From: an uncultured Legionella sp.
GTDB lineage: Bacteria; Pseudomonadota; Gammaproteobacteria; Legionellales; Legionellaceae
Reading direction: 5' to 3'
DNA length: 36,972 bases
NCBI GenBank assembly: GCA_903877115.1
Contig: CAIRCS010000065.1
Location: 1-36,972, forward strand
In this document: positions 8,797 to 18,676 of the stretch, in pieces
Layout of the letters: every line of letters begins with the position of its first letter
Numbering within the stretch: position 1 is the stretch's first letter
The notes under the pieces: generated by a model
The model's input: the letters and a program-made list of their open reading frames with translations, nothing else
Database searches by the model: none
What the model was told of the DNA's origin: nothing
Translations under genes and position numbers: made by a program

Positions 8797-9395
8797 TGAA
8801 ACATACCGACGTGCGGTTTACCTAAGCTGGCGCGTTGATCATATTTTTGGAAGGCGTAGGGTCCGTCTTGTTCTACAAACGCAAAAATGGCGGATACAAA
8901 CCATTGGCCAGTGAAGCGTTCTCGCCAATGCTCGGTTTCATGGCCTTTAAATAAGAGGATATCCCCGTCGTGTAATTTTATTGCTGTTTTTTTATCTTTG
9001 ATTTTTAAAATCAAAGGCCATGCTTTTTGCGTTTTTTTAAATTCTGGATCAGCGCCAATACATAAACTGGCTACCCATTGACAAGAGCTGCGGTCGGAGT
9101 GGGGTTTCAACTCAGTGCCGTGTTGATACACATAATAAAAGGATAAAGTAGGCCAGACTGCGCAGCCTAAGGTGTGCGCAATCATCGGGGTTATTTTTTC
9201 CAGAAGCAATTCTAATAACGGATCACCATATTCGCGATGCACATTATCTAAGGGGTCGATTTTTTTGGTGGTATTGGGTTTGAGTTGGGCTTTGAATCTA
9301 GCATAGTCGGCTAATAGTTCACAGTTTTGCGGTGACACTACTTGTTTCAGAATAGTGTAATGGGGTTTTTTGACAATCCGGCCAGTTTGGAACAT
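8742..9395 (-). CDS. 2OG-Fe(II) oxygenase-like protein
   Basis: HxD in KPHSDRSSCQW and distal His in LLFKGHETEHWRERFTGQWFVSAIFAF; spacing fits a double-stranded beta-helix dioxygenase. Confidence 0.65.
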   Translation of the reverse strand: MFQTGRIVKKPHYTILKQVVSPQNCELLADYARFKAQLKPNTTKKIDPLDNVHREYGDPLLELLLEKITPMIAHTLGCAVWPTLSFYYVYQHGTELKPHSDRSSCQWVASLCIGADPEFKKTQKAWPLILKIKDKKTAIKLHDGDILLFKGHETEHWRERFTGQWFVSAIFAFVEQDGPYAFQKYDQRASLGKPHVGMFHWAWGCLKQTGVVLRQQR

Positions 9396-10445
9396 TTATT
9401 TAGCCACAATAGGAGGTATTTTATCAGTATAGCTCAAGGGTCTTTCACTTAGCGTCCTGGCTGTATGCAAAGCGATGTTCAAAAACAAGCTGGTTAAATC
9501 AGTATTTGCAGACAAAGCAGAAGGGAGGCCAGAATCTCCTTCTTGGCGGATACGGCTATCCAGTGGTAACTGGCCTAATAAAGCGCATTGGTATTCATGG
9601 GCCAATTGTACCGCGCCGCCTTGACCGAAAATAGGGTCGTGATGACCACATTGACTGCAGCGGTGGAGTGACATGTTTTCGATGATGCCCAGCGTTGGGA
9701 TATTCGTTTTGTTAAACATTTGAATGGCTTTTTGTGCATCCAGCGTGGCGATTTGTTGAGGAGTCGTGACAATGATGGCGCCGGCTAATGGGATTTTTTG
9801 CACCAAGCTCAATTGAATATCACCGGTGCCAGGTGGTAAATCAATGCATAAATAATCTAAATTATTCCAAGCAGTGAAATCTAGCATTTGGATCAAAGAT
9901 TTGGCCAGCATAGGCCCGCGCCAAATGAGGGGGGTATTGTTGTCGGTGATATATCCGATCGACATGGCTTCAATCCCGTGGACACGCACTGGCACGTAGC
10001 GATCATCTTGTACTTGGATAGGGGGCGTGTTTCCCAACATCATCGGGACGCTCGGGCCATAAATATCTGCATCCAGCAGTCCAACACGCGCACCTAGTTT
10101 GGCCAAAGCGGCTGCTAAATTCACAGCAACGGTTGATTTTCCAACCCCCCCTTTGCCGGATCCAATAGCGATGATATTTTTGACGTTACGTAAACTTTGT
10201 CCCGGTAATTGGGTCTGATGGGCGCGAATGAGGTATTGGGTTTGGAGATGAATTGCATATTGCGGTAATTGAGCTTGTAGAGCAGGGGTCAGAGATTGCT
10301 CTAGAAACCGGATGGGATAAGGTGCTGAGACGGTAATGGAAACCGTATTGTTGTGTACAGCAATCTGAGGTTCAAGTTGCAAATCCTGCAAGCTGCGTTT
10401 TAGCCATGTGTCTGGTGTATTGAGAATGATCTGATTTAAGCTCAT
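9396..10445 (-). CDS. apbC: Mrp/NBP35-family Fe-S carrier ATPase
   Basis: GSGKGGVGKSTVAVNLAAALAKLGARVGLLDADIYGPSVPMMLG; CSQCG motif. Confidence 0.95.
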   Translation of the reverse strand: MSLNQIILNTPDTWLKRSLQDLQLEPQIAVHNNTVSITVSAPYPIRFLEQSLTPALQAQLPQYAIHLQTQYLIRAHQTQLPGQSLRNVKNIIAIGSGKGGVGKSTVAVNLAAALAKLGARVGLLDADIYGPSVPMMLGNTPPIQVQDDRYVPVRVHGIEAMSIGYITDNNTPLIWRGPMLAKSLIQMLDFTAWNNLDYLCIDLPPGTGDIQLSLVQKIPLAGAIIVTTPQQIATLDAQKAIQMFNKTNIPTLGIIENMSLHRCSQCGHHDPIFGQGGAVQLAHEYQCALLGQLPLDSRIRQEGDSGLPSALSANTDLTSLFLNIALHTARTLSERPLSYTDKIPPIVAK

Positions 10446-12250
10446 ATTGTTGCCTCCAGCGAATTGTCAACCGACCCTAAGACATCCAAAAAATATTGAC
10501 CATATTGAGCCAATTTATGGTGACCGATGCCGGATACTGTTAGCATTTGCTCTAGGGTTCTGGGGTGAACCCGAATCATATCATGGAGTGTGGCATCACT
10601 GAAGATAAGAAAAGAAGGTTTGCCTTCTTCGTCGGCTAAACGTCGGCGCAGACTACGTAAATGCTCGAAGAGCGGATCGGCTGTATCGATCGCTGCGCGA
10701 GTTTTTGTAATTTTAACGGCAGTTGGGGTTTGTTGCGGTGGTAATTCCGTTAAACAGATGGATTCGTTATTTAATAACAGTTCTTTGGCTTTAGGACTGA
10801 GACGTACGACATTAAAATAATCTGGATCTTGAAAGCAATAGTCACGATGAATCAATTGCCATGCAAGATGTTTCCAGTCGGCATCGGATAAGTCTTTGCC
10901 AATGCCATATGTGGAAACATGCTGATGTCCTGCTTGGCGAATTTTTTCTGAATTTTGTCCGCGTAACACATCAATTACATGATTTAAACCGTAGTTTTGC
11001 TTGAGACGGTAGACACATGATAAAAACTTTTGAGCGGCGACGGTGGCATCTACTGTGACGGGAGGGTGGTCGCAGACATCACAAAACCCACAGGGTTCCG
11101 TCATGTCTTCATTAAAATAGCGGAGTAAAATTTGACGGCGGCAGTGCGTTGCGGTGGCAAATGCCACCATATGATTTAGTTTTTGATGTTCCATGCGTTG
11201 TTGGTTTTCATCGGATAAAGCATGAATCCAGCCACGTAAACGACCACTGTCAGCCGGGTCGAAGAGCATCAATGCCCGTGCATCACAACCATCTCGGCCC
11301 GCGCGCCCGGTTTCTTGATAATAGCCTTCAATGGTTTTGGGGAGATCATAATGGATGACAAAACGGACATTGGGTTTATCAATACCCATGCCAAATGCGA
11401 TGGTTGCGACTACGATATCAATCTGATCATAGCGAAACAGGCTTTGAACTTCTCGTCGCTCGGAATGACCTAATCCAGCATGGTAAGCACGCGCTCGATA
11501 ATTCAAAGCTTGTAATTTGGCCACCAATTTTTCGACGCTGGCGCGGGTTGAGCAGTAAATAATCCCAGATTGTTGCATTTGCGTTTGGAGAAAATGTTGA
11601 ATTTGCTTGATAGGATTTTGTTTGGGCAAAACTTGGTAATAGATGTTGGGTCGATTAAACGAAGCGATATAGAATTTGGGTTGGTACTGTAATTTGACGA
11701 CGATGTCTTTTTGAGTTTGGAGATCGGCGGTGGCAGTTAAGGCAATGATGGGTTGCTGTGGAAACTCTGTTTTCAATTTTCCAAGCGCAGCATACTCAGG
11801 ACGAAAATCATGGCCCCATTGTGAAATGCAATGGGCTTCATCAATGGCAAATAAGGCAATCCTACATTCATGCAAACGCTCCATAAATGCATCGCTTAAT
11901 AAACGTTCTGGAGCGATATACAGCAGATCTAATTCATTGGCATGTAAGCGGGCGAGTACGTCTCTGGCCGCAGCAGAAGTCAGGGAGGAATTATAGTAAG
12001 CGGCACGAATGCCCAGTGCGGTGAGTGCGGCGACTTGATCTTCCATCAAGGCAATCAAGGGTGAGACGACTATACCAACGCCAGGAAGCATCAAAGAAGG
12101 AATTTGATAACATAAAGATTTCCCACCGCCAGTTGGCATCAGGACTAATAGGTCTTGGCCTGCAACCAGATCATGAATAATCTCTTCTTGAGGAACACGA
12201 AATTGTTCATATCCGTAATAGGTCTTTAAAATATCGAGTGCAGAGGTCAT
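10442..12250 (-). CDS. recQ: ATP-dependent DNA helicase RecQ
   Basis: 602 aa; MPTGGGKSLCYQIP, DEAHCISQWGHDFRPEY, CGFCDVC zinc motif, C-terminal HRDC region. Confidence 0.97.
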   Translation of the reverse strand: MTSALDILKTYYGYEQFRVPQEEIIHDLVAGQDLLVLMPTGGGKSLCYQIPSLMLPGVGIVVSPLIALMEDQVAALTALGIRAAYYNSSLTSAAARDVLARLHANELDLLYIAPERLLSDAFMERLHECRIALFAIDEAHCISQWGHDFRPEYAALGKLKTEFPQQPIIALTATADLQTQKDIVVKLQYQPKFYIASFNRPNIYYQVLPKQNPIKQIQHFLQTQMQQSGIIYCSTRASVEKLVAKLQALNYRARAYHAGLGHSERREVQSLFRYDQIDIVVATIAFGMGIDKPNVRFVIHYDLPKTIEGYYQETGRAGRDGCDARALMLFDPADSGRLRGWIHALSDENQQRMEHQKLNHMVAFATATHCRRQILLRYFNEDMTEPCGFCDVCDHPPVTVDATVAAQKFLSCVYRLKQNYGLNHVIDVLRGQNSEKIRQAGHQHVSTYGIGKDLSDADWKHLAWQLIHRDYCFQDPDYFNVVRLSPKAKELLLNNESICLTELPPQQTPTAVKITKTRAAIDTADPLFEHLRSLRRRLADEEGKPSFLIFSDATLHDMIRVHPRTLEQMLTVSGIGHHKLAQYGQYFLDVLGSVDNSLEATI

Positions 12251-12331
12251 TTTTGTTATATCAGTTCTTTACACAACTCAGGTGCAATGATATGAATAGT
12301 CGGTAGGGAAGTAAACAGCAAAGGATCAAAA

Positions 12332-13486
12332 ATGCAATTTGAATTGAATGAAGAATTGTGCGCATTTCGCAATATGGCTGGCGAGTTTGCCCGTTCGCAT
12401 TTAGAACCCAATGCGAGTGCTTGGGATCAGCAAGCAAAATTTCCAGTTGAAATCTTAAAAGAAGCTGCCGCATTAGGGATGGCAGGCATGTTTGCCCAGG
12501 CTGATATGGGTGGCTCCGGATTGAGTCGCTTGGCGGGTGCTGTTATTTTTGAACAATTGGCTACAGGTTGTGTGACTACTAGCGCTTATTTGTCGATCCA
12601 TAATATGGTGACCGGCGTGATTGACCGCTACGCATCGCCCGAATTGCGTCAGTACTGGGGACCTCGGTTGACTAGTATGCAAGTGTTGGCTTCGTATTGT
12701 TTGACTGAGCCTGACTCCGGATCCGATGCGGCTGCGCTGAAAACAACTGCTGTCTTAGATGGCGATCATTATGTTTTGAATGGTTCTAAGGCATTTATTT
12801 CCGGCGGATCAGTGAGTGACGTCTATTTATGTATGGTGCGTACCAGTGAGGATTCGCGTAGAGGGATTAGTTGTATTTTAGTCGAGAAAAATACGCCTGG
12901 CCTGAGTTTTGGGAGTTTAGAACACAAAATGGGTTGGCGGAATCAACCTACCTCTATGGTTTACTTTTCTAATTGCCGTGTGCCGGTTACCAATCGAGTT
13001 GGTGAAGAAGGCATGGGGTTCAAAATTGCGCTATCGGCTTTGAATGGTGGGCGGATTAATATTGCCGCTTGTTCTTTGGGAGGGGCTTTGGCATGCTTGC
13101 GTTTGACTCAGACCTATTTGCAAGATCGCAAACAATTTCAGCAAACACTCAGTAAAATGCAAGCATTGCGGTTCTATTTTGCGGATATGCTGACCGATTT
13201 TTCGGCGGCTAGAATGATGGTTTACCGCGCGGCACAATATTTAGATCAACAACATCCTCAAGCGCCGATGCATTGTGCCATGGCGAAGCGGATGGCGACT
13301 GATATCGCGTTTCAAATTAGTGATAAAGCAATGCAATTACATGGTGGTTATGGCTATTTATGTGATTATCAAATCGAGCGAATTTTCCGTGATCTGCGCG
13401 TGCATCAAATTTTAGAAGGCACCAATGAAATCATGCGTGAAATCATCGCTAAAACCGTATTGGATTCGGATTTTTCTATAGAGTAG
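12332..13486 (+). CDS. acyl-CoA dehydrogenase (isobutyryl-CoA dehydrogenase-like)
   Basis: 384 aa; YCLTEPDSGSDAAALKTTA and QLHGGYGYLCDYQIERIFRDLRVHQILEGTNEIMR; context with HIBYL-CoA hydrolase. Confidence 0.9.
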   Translation: MQFELNEELCAFRNMAGEFARSHLEPNASAWDQQAKFPVEILKEAAALGMAGMFAQADMGGSGLSRLAGAVIFEQLATGCVTTSAYLSIHNMVTGVIDRYASPELRQYWGPRLTSMQVLASYCLTEPDSGSDAAALKTTAVLDGDHYVLNGSKAFISGGSVSDVYLCMVRTSEDSRRGISCILVEKNTPGLSFGSLEHKMGWRNQPTSMVYFSNCRVPVTNRVGEEGMGFKIALSALNGGRINIAACSLGGALACLRLTQTYLQDRKQFQQTLSKMQALRFYFADMLTDFSAARMMVYRAAQYLDQQHPQAPMHCAMAKRMATDIAFQISDKAMQLHGGYGYLCDYQIERIFRDLRVHQILEGTNEIMREIIAKTVLDSDFSIE

Positions 13487-13497
13487 AGGGATGAACT

Positions 13498-14271
13498 ATG
13501 TCTGGTTTACAACATCAAATACGCGAGGATGTGTTAGTGATAACGCTGAGTCGCCCTGAAAAACTCAATGCATTGAATGACGAAGTATTGCAATCTTTGA
13601 CCACAATATTGACTGCAGCCAAAACCGATCCGAAGGTGAAAGGTGTTTTGATCTCTGGTCAAGGCAAAGCATTTTGTGCTGGTGCTGATATTCAGCGTTT
13701 GGCCGAGTGTGATGCGCAAACAGGCTATGACTTTGCTAAAGAAGGCCAAGCGGTGTTTCGTTTATTGGAAACCTTGGGCAAACCTTCCTTGGCTGCGATC
13801 AATGGTTTTGCGTTGGGCGGGGGCTGTGAACTGGCTATGGCTGCGACGTTACGGATTGCCGCGACTACGGCGCAATTTGGACAACCAGAAGTCAAGCTGG
13901 GCGTGATTCCTGGTTACGGCGGTACCCAGCGTTTGGCGCGCTTGGTGGGGAAGGGACGTGCATTGGATCTGTGTTTGACGGGTCGGAGTATTGATGCGAA
14001 TACAGCATTGAGCTGGGGATTAGTCTGTGATGTGGTGCCACTGGAAGAATTAGAAGAGAAAGCCATGGCATTATTGCAACAGATTTTAGCGATGGGTCCT
14101 TTGGCTGTGGAAACTGTGATGGAAGTAATTGATTATGGTTATGATTTGCCGCTAACCGATGCTTTGCATTTGGAAGCATTACATTTTGCAAAAACTTGTG
14201 CGAGTTCAGACAAACAAGAAGGTACGGCAGCATTTTTTGCGCGACGTAAGCCTATATTTAAAGGAGAATAG
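13498..14271 (+). CDS. enoyl-CoA hydratase
   Basis: 257 aa crotonase fold; KAFCAGADI, INGFALGGGCELAMA, QPEVKLGVIPGYGGTQRLARLVG. Confidence 0.93.
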   Translation: MSGLQHQIREDVLVITLSRPEKLNALNDEVLQSLTTILTAAKTDPKVKGVLISGQGKAFCAGADIQRLAECDAQTGYDFAKEGQAVFRLLETLGKPSLAAINGFALGGGCELAMAATLRIAATTAQFGQPEVKLGVIPGYGGTQRLARLVGKGRALDLCLTGRSIDANTALSWGLVCDVVPLEELEEKAMALLQQILAMGPLAVETVMEVIDYGYDLPLTDALHLEALHFAKTCASSDKQEGTAAFFARRKPIFKGE

Positions 14272-14274
14272 TGC

Positions 14275-15297
14275 ATGAGCGTGAAGTGTTTTGTGCAAGA
14301 CAATGTGGGGGTGATGTTATTACAACGTCCCAAAGCTTTGCATGCATTGACGTTGCCGATGATTGATACGATGACGACGCATTTATTGGAATGGCAACAC
14401 GCAGCGAATGTACATGCTGTGGTGATTCATGCAGAACCCAGCAAAGCTTTTTGTGCTGGCGGCGACATTCGACAAATTTATGATTTACGCAGAGATTTTT
14501 CACAACAGCTCAATTTTTTTGAGCGCGAGTATCGTTTAAATCAATTGATCCATGATTTTCCCAAGCCTTATATTGCGTTGATGGACGGGATTACAATGGG
14601 GGGCGGTGTTGGGATTGCCTTGCATGGTTCGCATTGTGTAGGGAGCGAGCATTTTATCTTTGCGATGCCTGAAACAGGGATTGGTTTTTTCCCTGATATT
14701 GGTGCAAGTCATATTTTAGCCCAATGTTTGGGGCAATTTGGATATTATTTAGGATTAAGTGGCGACCAAATTTCGGTGAAAGATGCACTCGCTTTGAATT
14801 TGATTTCAGCCATGGTTCCAGCAGAACACTTTCCTACATTAATGGAGGCTTTGTTTCAGGCGGATTTGAGCAAAGATGCTTATTATACGGCGACCCAGTG
14901 TATCGAACAATTTTCTGAAAAATTACTTACGTCGACTTTATTGAAAAAGAAAGAGGGCATTGATGCTTGCTTCGTTCCGGATAGCATGGAACGGATTATG
15001 GACAGATTGGCCCAAAGAAAAGAAGCTTGGTACCAAGATTTACGTGAACGTTTGTTGAGTAAATCACCATTGAGTCTCAAGGTAACCCTACAGCAATTGC
15101 GCTTCGCAAAACCCAAAACGATGGCGGCTTGTTTGGACATGGATGGGAGATTGGTCCGACATTTTCTGCAAGATCAGGACTTTTATGAAGGGGTCCGTGC
15201 CGTGATCGTGGACAAAGACAAACGGCCTTGCTGGCAACCCATGACTTTGGCTGAAGTAACGCCTATGCAGGTCAGTCGTTATTTTGAGGCAGGGTAA
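14275..15297 (+). CDS. 3-hydroxyisobutyryl-CoA hydrolase-like protein
   Basis: 340 aa; AFCAGGDIRQIYD, MDGITMGGGVGIALHGSH, MPETGIGFFPDIGASHIL. Confidence 0.9.
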   Translation: MSVKCFVQDNVGVMLLQRPKALHALTLPMIDTMTTHLLEWQHAANVHAVVIHAEPSKAFCAGGDIRQIYDLRRDFSQQLNFFEREYRLNQLIHDFPKPYIALMDGITMGGGVGIALHGSHCVGSEHFIFAMPETGIGFFPDIGASHILAQCLGQFGYYLGLSGDQISVKDALALNLISAMVPAEHFPTLMEALFQADLSKDAYYTATQCIEQFSEKLLTSTLLKKKEGIDACFVPDSMERIMDRLAQRKEAWYQDLRERLLSKSPLSLKVTLQQLRFAKPKTMAACLDMDGRLVRHFLQDQDFYEGVRAVIVDKDKRPCWQPMTLAEVTPMQVSRYFEAG

Positions 15298-15311
15298 ACA
15301 GGGCAGATGCA

Positions 15312-15397
15312 CGTTATCCTGAGCGAAACGAAGGATCTCCCATCATAAAATCGGTCTTCGTTTTCTGGAGATCCTTCGCTAAACGCTCAGGATGACG
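15312..15397. repeat. inverted repeat of the TCATCCTGAGCG...GAAGGATCTCC type
   Basis: Arms CGTTATCCTGAGCGAAACGAAGGATCTCC and GGAGATCCTTCGCTAAACGCTCAGGATGACG. Confidence 0.8.
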
Positions 15398-15471
15398 TGT
15401 GGTGAGGGCCTTCGGACGTAGAAACTTGGTCTGGAATCCATTATAATTCAGTTTTTGATTTAGAGTAAAAA

Positions 15472-17052
15472 ATGACCGATTGCTATCATGATTATCGCAA
15501 ACGCCGTACGTTTGCGATCATTTCTCATCCCGATGCCGGGAAAACCACCGTTACTGAAAAACTACTTTTGTTCAGCGGCGCTATTCAATTGGCCGGTTCA
15601 GTTAAAGGCCGTAAAGCCAGTCGCCATGCTACGTCCGATTGGATGGAAATGGAAAAAGAACGGGGGATTTCTATTACCACGTCGGTTATGCAGTTTATTT
15701 ATCAAGATCATGTGATGAATTTACTTGATACGCCTGGACATGAAGATTTTTCTGAAGATACTTACCGAACACTCACCGCCGTTGATTCTGCCTTAATGGT
15801 GATTGACGTGGCGAAAGGGGTGGAAGATCGGACGATTAAATTAATGAATGTCTGTCGTCTGCGTCAAACGCCGATCATGACGTTTATTAATAAATTGGAT
15901 CGTGAAGGGCGTGAGCCGATCGACCTGTTAGATGAGGTGGAAACGGTATTGGGTATTCGTTGTTCACCCATTACCTGGCCGGTTGGAATGGGGCGTCGCT
16001 TCAAAGGCATTTATCATTTGTTGACGGACACCATTCATCTGTTTGAACCTGGAAAAAATGCGCAAACGCAAGAAGGTTTGGCGATTGTTGGTTTGCATAA
16101 TCCTGAGCTGGATCAGCATTTAGGGGATATGGCCCAAGAACTTCGCGAAGAGCTTGAATTGGTCATGGGCGCCTCGCACACATTTGATCTGAATGAGTAT
16201 TTGGCTGGTAATCTGACGCCGGTTTATTTTGGTTCAGCGGTTAATAATTTTGGGATCCGTTCATTATTGGATGATTTTGTCCGTTATGCGCCTGGCCCTC
16301 GAACGCGTGCAGCAGCGGAACGATTGGTAGCACCGGAAGAGCCGGCATTTACTGGGTTTGTCTTTAAAATTCAGGCCAATATGGACCCTAAGCATCGAGA
16401 TCGGATTGCGTTTTTGCGGATTTGTTCGGGTACCTTTGAGCGTGGGATGAAATTACGCCATTTGCGTTTAGAAAAAGATGTGCAAATTGCGAATGCGCTG
16501 ACTTTTATGGCTGGTGATCGCAATCAAGCGGAGATTGCTTTGAGTGGCGATATCATTGGTTTGCATAATCATGGCACCATTCGCATTGGTGATACATTTA
16601 CCCAGGGTGAGCAGCTGAAATTTACAGGTATTCCTAATTTTGCACCGGAGTTATTTCGTTTGGTGCGCTTGAAAGATCCGATGAAAAGTAAAGCGTTGTT
16701 GAAAGGTTTGATTGAATTATCAGAAGAGGGCGCAACCCAAGTTTTCCGTCCGTTGTCGTCGAATCAATTGATTTTAGGCGCTGTGGGGGTACTACAATTC
16801 GACGTGGTGGCCCATCGGTTGCTGCATGAATATAAAGTGGATTGCATTTATGAATCAGTGAATGTGACTTGCGCACGTTGGGTTTATGCGCCGGATGATA
16901 AAACGTTGAGCGAGTTTCGGGATAAGACGTTTGACTATTTGGCTCTAGATGGCAGTGATTCGCTCATTTATTTAGCGCCTACTCGCGTGAATTTGTCTTT
17001 AGCTCAAGAGCGTTATCCAAAGATAGAGTTTTTGGCTACTCGAGAGCATTAA
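15472..17052 (+). CDS. prfC: peptide chain release factor 3
   Basis: 526 aa; [72 protein letters not shown]. Confidence 0.97.
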   Translation: MTDCYHDYRKRRTFAIISHPDAGKTTVTEKLLLFSGAIQLAGSVKGRKASRHATSDWMEMEKERGISITTSVMQFIYQDHVMNLLDTPGHEDFSEDTYRTLTAVDSALMVIDVAKGVEDRTIKLMNVCRLRQTPIMTFINKLDREGREPIDLLDEVETVLGIRCSPITWPVGMGRRFKGIYHLLTDTIHLFEPGKNAQTQEGLAIVGLHNPELDQHLGDMAQELREELELVMGASHTFDLNEYLAGNLTPVYFGSAVNNFGIRSLLDDFVRYAPGPRTRAAAERLVAPEEPAFTGFVFKIQANMDPKHRDRIAFLRICSGTFERGMKLRHLRLEKDVQIANALTFMAGDRNQAEIALSGDIIGLHNHGTIRIGDTFTQGEQLKFTGIPNFAPELFRLVRLKDPMKSKALLKGLIELSEEGATQVFRPLSSNQLILGAVGVLQFDVVAHRLLHEYKVDCIYESVNVTCARWVYAPDDKTLSEFRDKTFDYLALDGSDSLIYLAPTRVNLSLAQERYPKIEFLATREH

Positions 17053-17060
17053 AAGTCACT

Positions 17061-17398
17061 GGATTGCTTCGCTACTGCTCGCAACGACGTATTCAACTTT
17101 TCCCGTCTTTGCGAACGCAGTGAAGCAATCCAGCGGCATTAGTTTTGCGCCATAAGTCCCTGGATTGCTTCGCTATTGCTCGCAACGACGTATTCAACTT
17201 TTCCCGTCGTTGCGAACGCAGTGAAGCAATCCAGCGGCATTAGTTTTGCCCATAAGTCACTGGATTGCTTCGCTATTGCTCGCAACGACGTATTCAACTT
17301 TTCCCGTCTTTGCGAACGCAGTGAAGCAATCCAGCGGCATTAGTTTTGCCCATAATTCCCTGGATTGCTTCGCTACTGCTCGCAACGACATTTTCAAA
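17061..17398. repeat. tandem direct repeats, period 100-101 bp, about 3.4 copies
   Basis: GGATTGCTTCGCTA.TGCTCGCAACGAC at 17061, 17162, 17262, 17362; each full unit also ends with an inverted copy (GCGAACGCAGTGAAGCAATCCAG). Confidence 0.9.
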
Positions 17399-17459
17399 AA
17401 ATTATGCAACTCTGTATTTCTACTATAATTAGAGCACCAATCATTTTTACCGGTGACAC

Positions 17460-18550
17460 ATGCCATGTTCAAATCATATTTTGGTTGTACCTAATTCTGA
17501 ATCCACAGGGAAAACGTATGTTATAGGCGATGTACATGGTGAAATCGAAGCGTTCAATGAAGTCCTTTCTGAGCTCAAGCCACATGATACTCTTATCGTT
17601 GCAGGCGATCTTATTGATCGTGGTGGGGTTATGGATGCGGAAGCTGGCTTTGTTCCTGCCAGCAAGCAAATCATGGATACCATCTTAAGACACGCTAATG
17701 CACCTGCTGGCACGATGCCTAAAATCTATGCTATTAAGGGTAATCATGAGCTGGATTTTTTAAATATCTTAAAGGCTATTGATCTACTCAAAATTCCAGA
17801 AAACTGTAATGCTGGATTTCGCATAAAAGTCGGGATGGTACTGGCGAATTTTTTAGGAATGGTGGTGCATGGATATTTAATCGTCCTGATAATTCTCCAG
17901 AAAAAAATTCACGTTTTCTTGCATTTCAAGCTTATGGTTTGCAACCTTCGCATAGTCCAGAGGATAAGGCTCGCCTCATTCTCCTTATGGAATCATTCTT
18001 AAGCTCACCGGTGCTCCCAGAAATTAATACTTATCGGGAATATATTGCATCACTTCCTTACGTGATAAAAGTTGATGGAGAAAAATCTGTTTTGGTTGCA
18101 CATGCAGATTTACCTTTTAGTGATGACGAAATTGACCGTAGAATTGCAGAAGATAAAGGATTTAGTCATGAAGAAATCAAGCATATCACCGGCGCTCGTG
18201 TTCGTGAGTTTGGCAAACCCGGTGAGCGTGATCATACGTCGCGTTTGGTGATCGTTGGTCATAATATCATTGATGAACCAGACTCATCGTCGTCTACGCC
18301 TGCTCTGCCAGTTCGATCTGATACGAATCATATTAATTTGGATAGCGGGGCGTATTTTACGAAAGTTTTTTTACGTTTCAATGTTACCGATGATCAGATA
18401 GATATCGTTGGGACAAACATATCTGAAGAAAATCAACCTTTATTACATTACGGACAAACTGAAATTGCAGCACATATACGTACTTTGGCACACCGTGAAG
18501 ATAGAGATGAGGCAGAAGGCGAGCCTGGGCTAAAACGCATTCGTCTCTGA
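17460..18550 (+). pseudogene. PPP-family metallophosphatase, frameshifted
   Basis: ORF 17460-18002 has GDVHGE, GDLIDRGG, GNHE; ORF 17939-18550 has LVAHADLPF, IVGHN, INLDSGAYF; frame 2 is open upstream to about 17834. Confidence 0.8.
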
Positions 18551-18676
18551 CGGTCATGGCTTGGAAGCCGGATTTAAATTTGGTTATAAGATGCGGTTTC
18601 CCGTGGTTCAGCCCCTCTATTTTTCAAACCAAATTTATTGTAAATTAGCGCAGCGGACATCCAACCTGACGCTTAT

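Noticed and set aside
13892-14503. Antisense ORFs of 113, 64 and 81 aa over the crotonase genes
   Set aside because: Shadow ORFs opposite well-supported coding sequence, no recognisable motifs.
15312-15397. Novel regulatory RNA between the hydrolase gene and prfC
   Set aside because: Looks like a common dispersed TCATCCTGAGCG/GAAGGATCTCC repeat; no positional evidence for an RNA function.
17061-17398. Possible CRISPR array
   Set aside because: The whole 100-bp period is repeated almost identically; there are no short repeats separated by unique spacers.
17246-17428. 60-aa ORF MPISHWIASLLLATTYSTF...
   Set aside because: Lies inside the tandem repeat array and is repeat-encoded; likewise the antisense 17257-17472 ORF.
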